Below are positions 27,339 to 36,161 of a DNA stretch of 45,925 nt, piece after piece. The translations under genes were made by a program, and so were the position numbers. The number at the start of each line of letters is the position of its first letter. The first letter of the stretch is position 1. The stretch spans positions 1 through 45,925 of the forward strand of contig DASPKX010000061.1 in the NCBI GenBank assembly GCA_035627835.1, given 5' to 3'. The notes beneath the pieces were generated by a model, which worked only from the letters and a program-made list of their open reading frames with translations, had not been told where the DNA came from and made no database searches. The stretch is from DASPKX01 sp035627835. GTDB taxonomy: Bacteria > Verrucomicrobiota > Verrucomicrobiia > Limisphaerales > SXQI01.

Positions 27339-27788
27339 ATGACTTGGATTGATTTGATGAAGGCCCTTGGTTCGGAGTTTCAAAAGCTCCGTCCCGGAAA
27401 GATCTCTGCCCGCGAAAGTTTTCTCGGCCGCGTAAACTCCCTCGCTCGCGCCGAACGCCAGAATTCCCCGCGCCTGGATGACATCCTCCGTAACTACATC
27501 AAAACCCAAAAGTGGCCTGAACTCCAGCCCAACGACCTCTTTTTCCTCCGCGAACGCTACCGTTTCGCCTACGAATACGCGGGCATTGCCTCGATCACCC
27601 TGAACCATCCTCGGCAGATGCTCCGCAACCCTGGCCCGAAATCGACGGAAGACGCGGCCATCCTCGAATTCCTGCTCGTAGACGTCTGGAATCGCACCGG
27701 TGTCCGCAACTGGCTAGCCCCTCTGCATCGCATGCAGGAAGTGCAACGTCAGCCCGGCAAATCCCACCCCGGCTCCGCGCTGGCCTAG
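27339..27788 (+). CDS. Conserved-looking hypothetical protein, 149 aa
   Basis: No family recognised. It is soluble, mostly helical and charged (LMKALGSEFQKLRPGKIS, LDDILRNYIKTQKWPEL, LFFLRERYRFAYEYAGIA) with a C-terminal stretch ILEFLLVDVWNRTGVRNWL. The proline/glycine-rich last ten residues look unstructured. Divergent from the exported protein at 27291 with 47 bases between starts, so the two probably share a promoter region. The stop TAG is immediately followed by the palindromic element at 27789. Confidence 0.7.
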   Translation: MTWIDLMKALGSEFQKLRPGKISARESFLGRVNSLARAERQNSPRLDDILRNYIKTQKWPELQPNDLFFLRERYRFAYEYAGIASITLNHPRQMLRNPGPKSTEDAAILEFLLVDVWNRTGVRNWLAPLHRMQEVQRQPGKSHPGSALA

Positions 27789-27949
27789 AAGCCGTCTCAT
27801 AAATAACCAGCAAGTGGATTGCGAGGGATTTTGGCCGGAGGCGAGGCGCAACGAAGGAGCATATCCGCATGGATCTGCGACTGAGGAGCAACGAAGCGTC
27901 CCGGTTAAAAGACCCGCAAGACGCTGCTTGGGTATTTGGGAGACGGCTT
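27789..27949. mobile_element. 161-bp MITE-like palindromic element
   Basis: The ends are imperfect inverted repeats of about 24 bases: AAGCCGTCTC-AT-AAATA at 27789 and, reversed, AAGCCGTCTC-CC-AAATA from 27949. A second nested pair (GGGATTTTGGCCGG with CCGGTTAAAAGACCC) and an inner hairpin (ATCC-GCAT-GGAT) make nearly the whole element self-complementary. It also has internal near-repeats (GAGGCGCAACGAAG, GAGGAGCAACGAAG). No transposase gene is present and no clear target-site duplication flanks it. A non-autonomous element is inferred; only one copy lies in this window. Confidence 0.65.
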
Positions 27950-28056
27950 GTGAGCGTCTTGGGTCTCCGGCTTTGTAGCCGCAACTTCAAGTCGCGTCTT
28001 TTGCTCCTGTCTTGCGCCCCCTTGGCTTCCCCCCCACTTCAACGGAACCCCCCTCA

Positions 28057-28257
28057 GGGATTCTACTATCTCCAGATTCAGCCGCATCCCCGATTGGGAA
28101 GTGGCGCTCCTGAGTCTATCTTCTTTGCAGATAGTTCGGACTGAGTAGGTCCAAGTTATCTAAAGTAGCTCACCATCCGGGGCAACTCGGGGATTAGGGA
28201 TACAGGGAATCCGGTGAGAAACTAAAAAAGGCGCTCTGGAGGGGGGCGCCTTTTTTT
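28057..28257 (+). ncRNA. Putative structured RNA ending in a terminator
   Basis: This stretch is non-coding but rich in perfect stems. 1) 28074-28117: AGATTCA pairs with TGAGTCT, and inside it GCCGC-a-TCCC with GGGA-a-GTGGC, loop CGATT. 2) 28116-28134: CTATCT with AGATAG, loop of seven. 3) 28138-28152: GGAC with GTCC. 4) 28169-28218: CTCACC with GGTGAG. A long-range pair joins GGATTC (28058-28063) to GAATCC (28207-28212). The intrinsic terminator at 28224-28257 follows six bases later. No known family (6S, tmRNA, RNase P, SRP, common riboswitches) matches by eye. It could be an independent small RNA, or a leader that terminates before the gene at 28302. The 5' end is uncertain. Confidence 0.5.
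28224..28257 (+). terminator. Intrinsic terminator, probably bidirectional
   Basis: Six A, then GGCGC, an 11-base loop (TCTGGAGGGGG), GCGCC and seven T. The A and T tracts flank a perfect stem, so it can work on both strands. It lies 45 bases before the start of the gene at 28302 and about 435 bases after the gene ending at 27788, which supports a separate transcript between them. Confidence 0.9.
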
Positions 28258-28301
28258 ATTCCCTGTCACAGTTCCGCCAAGCTGATTGTTCGGCCAGTTC
28301 A

Positions 28302-28835
28302 ATGGACATTGAGAAAGTAGAAGCACAAATAATCTCAGCTTTTGCTTCTGTTGAATATCCCGGTGACTGGTGCCTGCGGGGGAGCAACGAAGGCGACGAA
28401 CCTTATTTGCTCGAGCAGGAGTTCAAAGGAAAGACCAACTGGCGCATTCTTGACCCAAAATTTCTCGACCAAGCTCCTAGTGGGTATTCCTCCGCCCTTA
28501 GTTTCTTCTCAGACGAAGCATTTCACTTTTATCTGCCCGGATATTTGATTGCGGACCTTCGTGGACAATTAGAGCAATCCAGACCGTTTAGCTATCTCTC
28601 CCTCGGATTAGACGATGACTCAAGGAATCAGCAAATAAACCCCCGCCGCTACGGCGCCCGAACCTGGTTCGACCACGCTCAATACCGATTCTCGATGTTC
28701 AACCGCGACGAGGCGCTTGCAATCGTAGCTTATTTGACATGGGCGAGAGATGCTGACGATTACGCGAGGCCAAGAATAGATGAGGCACTAAGGAATTACT
28801 GGAACCCGCGCGCGACCGGGGTCCAAGACCGCTGA
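28302..28835 (+). CDS. DUF6714-like hypothetical protein
   Basis: 177 residues, soluble, no signal peptide. The order of blocks (IISAFASVEYPGDW, FKGKTNWRILDPKFLDQ, ALSFFSDEAFHFYLPGYLIAD, and near the end FSMFNRDEALAIVAYLTWARD) resembles DUF6714, a small family often found singly or near toxin-type genes. No catalytic motif is visible. ATG at 28302, 45 bases downstream of the terminator. It lies alone, convergent with the AsmA-like gene. Function unknown. Confidence 0.65.
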   Translation: MDIEKVEAQIISAFASVEYPGDWCLRGSNEGDEPYLLEQEFKGKTNWRILDPKFLDQAPSGYSSALSFFSDEAFHFYLPGYLIADLRGQLEQSRPFSYLSLGLDDDSRNQQINPRRYGARTWFDHAQYRFSMFNRDEALAIVAYLTWARDADDYARPRIDEALRNYWNPRATGVQDR

Positions 28836-28841
28836 CGCGCC

Positions 28842-29555
28842 TTACTGCCTTAGCAGAAAATCCAGTGGCGATAGCTTTGGCTGGTTTGTGTTCACGGGGC
28901 CGTAGAAGTAGTTGCGCACGCTGGCTTTGATCAGGAGGGTGGCCAACACCGCTTGGAGTTCCTGCTCGTCCTTGATGTTCGTGGCCACGTGGTTTGTTAT
29001 TCCGAAGCGGAAGGTCTGGTTGCGGCGCGGATCAGCCATATCCGTGTAGCGCACCTCACCCAAGCTCACCGTGAGCTTTTCAATACCGCCAAACTTTATA
29101 TCGCCCTCGTTCGTGCGGCTTTGTTTCTCGCGTCCCTGGCTCACCTCGTCTTCGAGCTTCTTAAATAATTCCATGAGGTTGGTGCGGCCTTGCTTGTCGC
29201 GCACGATGTTGAGTTCAGCAAGGTTCAGCCGAACTTCTTTCAGGCGCAGCTCGCGTTTGTTTAAAGCATCCGGGTCGATTTCGAAGTGCAGTTCCTGCAC
29301 GTGGATAAATACTTCGGAGCCGAAGTCCGACGTGTTCGTCAGCGCAAAGTTTTCAACTCGAATGACAGGACGTTGTGCTCCCATTTCCAGCTTGTCCAGG
29401 CGAGCGGGCATTCCGAGCTTGGACTCCATTTGCCAGATGGCCACTCGGCGGATCAACTCTTCACGATAGACGAACGCGAGGATTGCGAGAGTTCCGAACA
29501 CCGCCGCGCAGGCGAACAGAACTTTGAGAACGGTCTTAAACCGTTTCGGCAGCAT
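28842..29555 (-). CDS. AsmA-like membrane-anchored protein
   Basis: 237 residues. One N-terminal transmembrane anchor (VLKVLFACAAVFGTLAILAF, residues 9-28) is followed by a periplasmic beta-rich part resembling the N-terminal region of AsmA/TamB-type lipid-transfer proteins: LGMPARLDKLEMGAQRPVIR, VEN..., LHFEIDPDALNKRELRLKEV. It is far shorter than typical AsmA (over 600 residues), so it is either a mini-AsmA or a relative. It begins one base after the stop of the gene at 29557 and is probably co-transcribed with it. Confidence 0.65.
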   Translation of the reverse strand: MLPKRFKTVLKVLFACAAVFGTLAILAFVYREELIRRVAIWQMESKLGMPARLDKLEMGAQRPVIRVENFALTNTSDFGSEVFIHVQELHFEIDPDALNKRELRLKEVRLNLAELNIVRDKQGRTNLMELFKKLEDEVSQGREKQSRTNEGDIKFGGIEKLTVSLGEVRYTDMADPRRNQTFRFGITNHVATNIKDEQELQAVLATLLIKASVRNYFYGPVNTNQPKLSPLDFLLRQ

Positions 29556-29556
29556 G

Positions 29557-30249
29557 TTAACTCAGAGGCGGCGCTTTGAGGACGATGTCCTCCGGGAGAA
29601 CTTCGAGGCAGCCATCCTGATCTTCCCAAATGAGAATGGGATAGTGGTTTAAGAACTTCGGGAGGATGTGCATGGCCAGAAATACGAGTGAGGATTCCGC
29701 CTGGCTTGCCGCCATTTCCAGCTCCTCGTCGTAATCCTCACATTCCAGACGACGTTTATCATCCCAGTGCGCAACGGCGTGGATGGTTCCGTATTCCTCA
29801 GCCCATTTCGCGGTGAGGTCTTTGAGTTCCGGGGGAAGATCGGCGAACGGCACCGCCGTCTCAAAGCAATGCTGGCAGACGAGGCCGACCTCGATGATGT
29901 CCCGCGTGAACAAGGGCACAAGCGGAGCCCGGCAGCACTCGGATTCGCCGTAAGCCGCTGGAGGTGTGGCGAGGCGTTTCAACCAAACCTGCCGCTCATG
30001 CGCCACATGGCTGGCCAAACGATAGGCCGCCACCAATGGATGCGATGCCCGCAGCAAACTTCCCTCCAATTGCCCGAGGGTTTGCGCCATCCAACGGGCG
30101 AGCGTGTGGTCGTCCATGTTCTGGAACACCACCGCGTATTCGTTGAGCAATCGTTGCGATTGGGAATCGTCGTCCTCGGACATCTCGACGCATTCTAATG
30201 CAGCGCGCGTTGCAGCATCAACTTTTTCAATGAGCTTTCCACCCCTCAA
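29557..30249 (-). CDS. Hypothetical protein with possible metal-binding cysteines
   Basis: No family recognised. 230 residues as drawn with a TTG start at 30249; an ATG at 30183 would remove the first 22 residues and is equally plausible. Soluble, acidic, mostly helical (HPLVAAYRLASHVAHERQVW). Cysteines in ECCRAP and LVCQHCFE about 25 residues apart could form a zinc-binding site. The C-terminus (IWEDQDGCLEVLPEDIVL) is beta-like. Divergent from recG with 21 bases between start codons; precedes the AsmA-like gene by one base. Confidence 0.65.
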   Translation of the reverse strand: MRGGKLIEKVDAATRAALECVEMSEDDDSQSQRLLNEYAVVFQNMDDHTLARWMAQTLGQLEGSLLRASHPLVAAYRLASHVAHERQVWLKRLATPPAAYGESECCRAPLVPLFTRDIIEVGLVCQHCFETAVPFADLPPELKDLTAKWAEEYGTIHAVAHWDDKRRLECEDYDEELEMAASQAESSLVFLAMHILPKFLNHYPILIWEDQDGCLEVLPEDIVLKAPPLS

Positions 30250-30270
30250 GGTCCATCAGTATAAACACTC

Positions 30271-32253
30271 ATGCCGCAGGGCGACCTCGCTTTGACAACT
30301 GACCTCGCTGACCTTTGGTCGGTGGGCCGGGAGCGCGCGGCCGCGCTTGAGCGGCTTGGCCTGCGCAATGTGCTCGACCTTCTGCTGCATCGTCCCCGTC
30401 GCTACGAAGATCGCCGCAATGTCTGCAAGATTTCACAACTCGAAATCGGCGTCCCGGCGGTGGTCTCGGGTCAAATCACCGCGATGGGCGTGAAACGCTT
30501 TCGCGGCGGCAGCCGGTCTGTCTTTGAGTTCGTGTTGGATGACGGCACCGCCCGTGTGCATTGCCGCTGGTGGAACCAGCCTTTCCGCGAGTCGTACTAC
30601 AAGGTCGGGGAGCGTCTGGTCGTCTATGGCAAACCGAAAGATCTCAAGCCGCGCACGATGGACCAGCCGGAAACTGAGACCATCGATGACGAGAGCGCGG
30701 AGCCTTCCATCCATGTGAATCGAGTGGTCCCGGTTTACCCGCTGACGGAAGGCATCATGCAGCGCTGGCTGCGCGGGTTAATCTATCGCACACTGCCCAA
30801 GGCTGTTGATCAGTTCGATCAACTCGCGCTGCCCGCTGAAGGCGTCATGCTCTCCATGAGTGAGGCCGTGAGGCTCCTGCACATGCCTCCCGAGATCGAG
30901 GATGCTGAACGCGCCCGCGCGCGGCTTGCCCTGGAGGAGTTGCTCCGCCTTCAATTAGAGCTGAAGCGGCGCCGCAAAGCCATGGAAGCGAAAGCGAATT
31001 CGCCGGTGTGCGGTGGCAGCAACGATCTTATTCGCCCATTCCTGGCCAAGCTTCCGTTTAAGCTAACCTCCAGCCAAACTGCGGTTCTCAAGGAGATTCG
31101 GGAAGATCTCAGCAGAACCGTTCCGATGCGCAGGTTGCTTCAAGGGGACGTGGGCGCGGGCAAAACAGTCGTAGCTGGCTGTGCCGCGCTGATGGCGATG
31201 GAAAGCGGCTGCAACGTCATCCTGATGGCGCCGACAGAGATTCTGGCCGAACAGCACTTCCAACGCTTTCACTCCTGGCTCACTCCTTTGGGGATCGATG
31301 TAAGCCTTCGCACGGGGGCAGTGAAGAGTGATGAGCATCCGTCCCTCCTTTCAGGGAAAGCGCGGTTGCCGAAGATCGTGATCGGCACTCACGCGTTGAT
31401 TCAATCTTCCTTCGAGATTGAGAATCTTGGTCTCGTCATCATTGATGAGCAGCACAAGTTTGGCGTGAGCCAGCGTGAGAAGCTTGTGCGGAAAGGTCGT
31501 TACCCGCACTTGCTCGTGATGACGGCCACGCCGATTCCGCGCACACTGGGCCTGACCCTTTACGGCGACCTCGACATCTCGGTCATCCACCAACTTCCTT
31601 CCGGGCGCGGAAAGATCCGCACCTACGTCCGCCCGCCAGAGAAGCTCCCGCAGGTGTGGCAATTCGTGCGGGAGAAACTCGATGCCGGCCAGCAAGCCTA
31701 CATCGTGCATCCGCGCGTCGAGGAAAGTTCAGCCGGTGTGAAAGCGGTGCTTCTCGAGCACAAGAACATCAGCGCCGCGCTGGCGCCGCATGGGGTGGGC
31801 TTGCTTCATGGGCGGTTGGCCGCCGAGGAAAAAGAGCGCGTCATGAGCGCTTTTCGAAAGAACAAGCTGCAGGCGTTGCTCGCCACTCCGTTAATCGAGG
31901 TCGGCGTGGATGTGCCGAACGCCACCATCATGGTGATTGAAAACGCGGAGCAATTCGGATTGGCGCAGTTGCACCAGCTTCGCGGCCGCATCGGGCGCGG
32001 CGCATTGGATTCCTACTGCGTTCTCGTCGCGAGCGCGAAAACCGCTGAAGCCCGTGAGCGCCTGGAGATCCTGGAGAAGACCAGTGATGGTTTCGAAATC
32101 GCCGAAGCCGACCTCCGCTTGCGCGGCCCTGGCGAACTCCTTGGCCAGGACCAGGCCGGCGCCGCAAATTTCAAATTCGCTGACCTCGCCAAAGACTCAA
32201 GGCTCGTAGAGGAAGCGCGCGCCCTTGCCGTTCGAATTCTGGCCGGGGAATAA
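30271..32253 (+). CDS. recG: ATP-dependent DNA helicase RecG
   Basis: 660 residues. RecG remodels stalled replication forks and Holliday junctions. The N-terminal wedge/OB domain is present (LLLHRPRRYEDRR, VHCRWWNQPFRESYY). Helicase motifs are Walker A GDVGAGKTVVA near residue 293, the DEQH box (IIDEQHKFG, about 392-395), motif III MTATPIPRTL, and motifs V-VI LIEVGVDVPNA and QLHQLRGRIGRG. The C-terminal LRGPGELLGQDQAG is typical. Slightly shorter than the Escherichia coli protein (693) because of a reduced N-terminus. ATG at 30271. Confidence 0.97.
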   Translation: MPQGDLALTTDLADLWSVGRERAAALERLGLRNVLDLLLHRPRRYEDRRNVCKISQLEIGVPAVVSGQITAMGVKRFRGGSRSVFEFVLDDGTARVHCRWWNQPFRESYYKVGERLVVYGKPKDLKPRTMDQPETETIDDESAEPSIHVNRVVPVYPLTEGIMQRWLRGLIYRTLPKAVDQFDQLALPAEGVMLSMSEAVRLLHMPPEIEDAERARARLALEELLRLQLELKRRRKAMEAKANSPVCGGSNDLIRPFLAKLPFKLTSSQTAVLKEIREDLSRTVPMRRLLQGDVGAGKTVVAGCAALMAMESGCNVILMAPTEILAEQHFQRFHSWLTPLGIDVSLRTGAVKSDEHPSLLSGKARLPKIVIGTHALIQSSFEIENLGLVIIDEQHKFGVSQREKLVRKGRYPHLLVMTATPIPRTLGLTLYGDLDISVIHQLPSGRGKIRTYVRPPEKLPQVWQFVREKLDAGQQAYIVHPRVEESSAGVKAVLLEHKNISAALAPHGVGLLHGRLAAEEKERVMSAFRKNKLQALLATPLIEVGVDVPNATIMVIENAEQFGLAQLHQLRGRIGRGALDSYCVLVASAKTAEARERLEILEKTSDGFEIAEADLRLRGPGELLGQDQAGAANFKFADLAKDSRLVEEARALAVRILAGE

Positions 32254-32268
32254 ACCGCCCGCAGGATC

Positions 32269-32631
32269 TCAATCGAACCACTCGTCGTGCGGATCAAAGC
32301 CGGGGACAACGAAGTTCACAATGGTCATCTTGCCAATCGCCCGATGGCGGCAGCCTGGTTTAATCAGAATCGTTGAGCCGGGAGAAACAGGGAAGCGGTT
32401 GCCGTCGAGTTCCATCTCACCTTCGCCTTCGAGGATCAGATACACCTCAGTCAGCTTCTTATGATAATGAGTCTGGGAATCCTCCTGAATCTCCACGCGG
32501 TGAACCGTCGCGCCAGGATTTGGAAGATCGATAAACGCGCGGCGGGTGAAGCCACAGGGGCACCGCTTCGGGTCGATATCGTCGAAGCGTTCAATGGCGT
32601 AGTTCTCGGCAACAACAGCAGCGGTGTCCAT
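32269..32631 (-). CDS. Small cupin-domain protein
   Basis: 120 residues forming one cupin barrel. The first metal motif is HYHKKLTEVYLILEGEGEM (two His and a Glu) and the second is GSTILIKPGCRHRAIG (His), so a bound divalent metal is likely. A C-P-C-G segment near residue 24 is unusual for the group. Substrate unknown; many such proteins bind or isomerise small sugars or acids. Convergent with recG, 15 bases apart. Confidence 0.88.
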   Translation of the reverse strand: MDTAAVVAENYAIERFDDIDPKRCPCGFTRRAFIDLPNPGATVHRVEIQEDSQTHYHKKLTEVYLILEGEGEMELDGNRFPVSPGSTILIKPGCRHRAIGKMTIVNFVVPGFDPHDEWFD

Positions 32632-32699
32632 GCTCCTTTATTGCCGAAACAGGCGAGCCTTTGCCAGCGTATTGCGCAAAACCGATAACGATTGCGCCT

Positions 32700-35600
32700 C
32701 TACTTCGCCCGCACACGGTAGAAGCGGCGTTTATCTGTGAGCGCTTGTTTGTCCACAAACTGGTATGGTTCGTTGGCAAACTTATCGGTGAGATGCGGCG
32801 TCCATGTCTGGCAATCCTCAGTGGCTTCAACGACGAACTCCGTCCCGCCCACGCCGAGCAAGGTGGCGCAGAAGCCGGTGTTCCAATGCGGGTCGAGCAG
32901 CAGTGGAGTGAACCCAACTCCTCCCGCTTTTGGCGCGGGGCCAAGGAAAATTCCGTTTAGGACGGCATTGTTGCCCGTGATCTTCTTGATCTCCACGCTC
33001 ACGTGGCCTTTCAGGTCATAGACCAGGTATTTGCCGTTGGCAAAGTTGCTGATCGTGCGCTCATCGATCACGTCGCCAGAGCTGTTCTTCACGCGCACAC
33101 TTTGGCTGCGGCCGGTTTTGTCCCAATCCAGAAAGTAAAGCGCCACGCGATGCGTCTCCTGGTCAGCGAAGCCGACGTTGATTGTGAATTTGTCGGACGA
33201 GTACCATGCGGAGGCCACTCTGTCCTGCGATCCGGCGGTGCGGGCCAGTGCGCGGGCTTCGCGCGTGTTGTCGTTCCAAAGATAGATTAATCCGCCCAGG
33301 GACTGCACTTCGATGCTGAACGGGAGGGACCAGTTGGCCCCTGGCATGAAGAACCCTTCCTGCCCGTACGTGGGCGACCATGACCCCTGCGTGCCGGAGT
33401 CCTCCTGGACAAATCCGATGCCGCCGATTCTCTCTCCGATCAGGAAAGAACTGGAAGCGGTGCCGCTCAGCGGTTCCCCATTGAGGAACGCACGCACCTT
33501 CACGACTCCGGTGGCAGTCAGGAGGAACGGCCGGATAAATCGTGCGGAGTCGGGCGTGGGTTCGCTGCCGTCGGTGGTGTAGCGAAGTTCCGCGCCTTCA
33601 GTGCCGGTGGAAAGTATGATGGGCACAGCTCCGGGATAACTTCCGGGCAGTGGCCGGATCGCGGGGAGGTTGGCGGGCGTATCGAGGAAAATGGCGGAGA
33701 CCAGCGCGGGAGCTTCGGTCAGCGAAGCCACACGAATGAGGACGCGGCCTTGCACATCCCAGCTCACATATTTGCCGGTCTCGAAGCCTTCAACCACCCG
33801 TGTGTCCAGGACACTGCGTGTGACCGCATCCAGCAACTCAACCCGTTGCCGCCGCTCCTGGCGCGAGTAGTCATGGAAATACAACGAAAGCCGATGAACC
33901 TTGCCATCGGTGATGTTGGCATCCAACTCCACGTGGTTCGTTCCCCACCAACCGCCAATGAGGCGATCCTCGCCCGCTGGGTTCTCCAGCGCGCCCGCCA
34001 CATTGGTCACGAACATATTGAACACTTCGTTCGCGCCGAGGCTGGCCAGTTGGAAATAGCCGGGACGTTTCTGGCCGAACTGGCCGAGATTCCAGCCGTC
34101 CGTTCCGTAGTTGCCTTCCCAGAAGCCCTGTGTCTTGGAATCCTCTGCCACGAAGGTGGCGCGGGCTTGGGCAATCCTTGGCAGCTCCACGCTGACCGGC
34201 GCGGACCATGGGGAGGCAAAGCCATTTACTATCTGGCGGGCTCGATATTGAACCTTGGCCCCTGGCTCGTTGAAGCTATCTCGCCATGTCACGCTCCGGC
34301 TTTGGCCGACATCGGCCCAGATGTTCGGTTCCGCAGAGCGCTGAACCTCGAAAGAGCCTTCACCGGTCAATGTGAGCGTCACACCGGCCGCCGACGCCGA
34401 GGCCGTCGGCGCCTCAAGCACAGGCGGTGGCGAGGCGCCTGTCACGACCGTGGTGAACACACCCTGGCTTGCATTGTAATAGGTGCCGCTGGGCGAAGTC
34501 TCCAGTTTCACCGCGCGCACCATGTAAGTGTGCGTCCCCGGCGCGGGAGTGTCCCGCACTTCGGACGTAATGGTGGGCCCGCTCGTAATCCGCTCGATTT
34601 GGGAGCCCACTCGATAAACGTGATACCCGATAACGTCGCGATCCGGTGAGCGCTCCCATTGCACACGCACGAGATCGCCATCTGCAGTGGCAGACACCGA
34701 AGCGGGGGGCAGCACTGGGTGCATGCGCAATGTTGGATCCCCGAGCAGCGAGATGTGCACCTGGTTGATGCCTTGCGCCACCGGCGGATAAAGGCCGTTG
34801 GTCGTGTTGTTCTGGCTTAGGCGCACACCGTAACCGATCGTTTCGCCCAGCCCCATGTGGTGATACATGAAGTGGGGCGCGCCAGAGTAGGAGGCGGTGA
34901 GCACATGGCTGCTCGATCCAAGCGAAGCGCGCATGAAGTTGCTCTCGTGATTCCAATCTCCGTAGTAGCTTCCCAGCCACATCGTGAACACGGCCTTGAT
35001 GTCCGAGATGGCAAAGTCATCCGCGGAACCCAATCCGAACGCATAGTGATAACTTCCACCGGACCCGACCCATGACCAAAGATGCCCCTCGGTGTTCAGG
35101 TGCGAGAAGTAGAACCAATCCTGCCGAATGTTTTCGGGACCGACGAGCGGCCCGAAATTGCGGAGGGCTGTCCCAACCGGATCCTGCCCAGCTTTAATGC
35201 CGATGTAGTCGATCACGTAGGCCTTACGTGGAAGGCGAAAGACCCCGTGGCGAAAGTTGTGAGCTTTATCCAGGTATTGCTTGAGCAGCGCGGTTTCGTC
35301 TCGGGAAGGAACCTTGTTGGCGAAGCAGGTGAGGTCACGCAGATCCACACGGCCCACTTCCAGCTCAACTGGGCTGGGGATCTCGCTTTGATCGAACTTG
35401 CCGTCGCCGGGGAGGTTCCAATTGATTTCGCGCTCCGCGGTTTCGGCTGTGACTGTGGAATCGGTCCATTCGCCGTCAAGGTCGCCGTAATAAACATCCG
35501 CAGGCCAGGCGCCTTTGTGGTTCTCATGGTAATCCGGCGTGATGTTGCCCGAATATGGAATGGGAACCCTGCCGAACAGGAACACGGCCCTGGTGTTTTG

Positions 35601-36161
35601 TTTATCTTCCGCCCAGGCGCTGCGGATCACTTCTTTCACTTTCGTCACGGGGTCTGTGGGCGAGACATCCCGACGGGCTACAATCCAGCCGTCCCCGATC
35701 AGGTCGCGCTCCAGCCGCTTCAACTCGAAGTCCAGGCGCGGGGCGGTGTCGTTGGCAACGATGAGCAACACTCGGCCGCGCTGGTCAATCAAGGGAGCTT
35801 CAATGCCCGTGAGGATGTAGCCGTGGCCGGTGTAATCCCGGTTAGTGCGGCGCACAACTTTATATTCCCAGACCTCGCCCTGCTTTACATCCACATCGAT
35901 GAAACCAGTCGAGGAGCCGGGTATGCTTGCACGCGGGGTCCAGTTCTCCGACTCCTTACGTTTGCGGAAGATATCGTATTCAGTGGAGTGGTTGTTTGGG
36001 GCCCAATTCAAAATGACGGTCGGGGGGTTGGCTTTCGTCTGCGCGGTGACAAGCACCGTCCAGTCCCCGGCAGTGACTTCGTCCGCCGCGTCGAGACGCG
36101 GCGCCAGCAGTTGGAGCAGCAAGGCCAGGGTGAGGCTCCAACCCATTCGGTTCGGTTTCAT
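32700..36161 (-). CDS. Secreted multidomain protein with gingipain-like region
   Basis: 1153 residues with a signal peptide (LTLALLLQLLAPRLDA). In order: an Fn3-like domain (about 30-115); a region of some 340 residues resembling C25 (gingipain/caspase-like) proteins (GRVLLIVANDTA, VFLFGRVPIPYSG, PADVYYGDLDGEW, ELEVGRVDL); Fn3-type domains; an uncharacterised module at about 665-822; a CHB_HEX_C domain (LRYTTDGSEPTPDSA, about 833-908); a second copy of the module (about 910-1072); and a terminal domain ending in RRFYRVRAK. A catalytic Cys/His pair cannot be assigned with confidence, so protease activity is uncertain. Export by a C-terminal sorting system is possible. Confidence 0.75.
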   Translation of the reverse strand: MKPNRMGWSLTLALLLQLLAPRLDAADEVTAGDWTVLVTAQTKANPPTVILNWAPNNHSTEYDIFRKRKESENWTPRASIPGSSTGFIDVDVKQGEVWEYKVVRRTNRDYTGHGYILTGIEAPLIDQRGRVLLIVANDTAPRLDFELKRLERDLIGDGWIVARRDVSPTDPVTKVKEVIRSAWAEDKQNTRAVFLFGRVPIPYSGNITPDYHENHKGAWPADVYYGDLDGEWTDSTVTAETAEREINWNLPGDGKFDQSEIPSPVELEVGRVDLRDLTCFANKVPSRDETALLKQYLDKAHNFRHGVFRLPRKAYVIDYIGIKAGQDPVGTALRNFGPLVGPENIRQDWFYFSHLNTEGHLWSWVGSGGSYHYAFGLGSADDFAISDIKAVFTMWLGSYYGDWNHESNFMRASLGSSSHVLTASYSGAPHFMYHHMGLGETIGYGVRLSQNNTTNGLYPPVAQGINQVHISLLGDPTLRMHPVLPPASVSATADGDLVRVQWERSPDRDVIGYHVYRVGSQIERITSGPTITSEVRDTPAPGTHTYMVRAVKLETSPSGTYYNASQGVFTTVVTGASPPPVLEAPTASASAAGVTLTLTGEGSFEVQRSAEPNIWADVGQSRSVTWRDSFNEPGAKVQYRARQIVNGFASPWSAPVSVELPRIAQARATFVAEDSKTQGFWEGNYGTDGWNLGQFGQKRPGYFQLASLGANEVFNMFVTNVAGALENPAGEDRLIGGWWGTNHVELDANITDGKVHRLSLYFHDYSRQERRQRVELLDAVTRSVLDTRVVEGFETGKYVSWDVQGRVLIRVASLTEAPALVSAIFLDTPANLPAIRPLPGSYPGAVPIILSTGTEGAELRYTTDGSEPTPDSARFIRPFLLTATGVVKVRAFLNGEPLSGTASSSFLIGERIGGIGFVQEDSGTQGSWSPTYGQEGFFMPGANWSLPFSIEVQSLGGLIYLWNDNTREARALARTAGSQDRVASAWYSSDKFTINVGFADQETHRVALYFLDWDKTGRSQSVRVKNSSGDVIDERTISNFANGKYLVYDLKGHVSVEIKKITGNNAVLNGIFLGPAPKAGGVGFTPLLLDPHWNTGFCATLLGVGGTEFVVEATEDCQTWTPHLTDKFANEPYQFVDKQALTDKRRFYRVRAK

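Noticed and set aside
27869..28144. Open frame of 91 codons (plus)
   Set aside because: It begins inside the MITE-like element and runs through the structured RNA; composition is arginine/leucine/proline-rich and unlike a protein.
28200..28222. Cobalamin-riboswitch-like string GGGAATCCGGTGAGAA
   Set aside because: The resemblance covers one short segment; the conserved 3' parts of the riboswitch are missing, and the bases are explained by pairing with CTCACC at 28169 and GGATTC at 28058.
27789..28257. CRISPR array
   Set aside because: The repeats here are inverted arms within one element, not direct repeats with unique spacers; no cas genes in the window.
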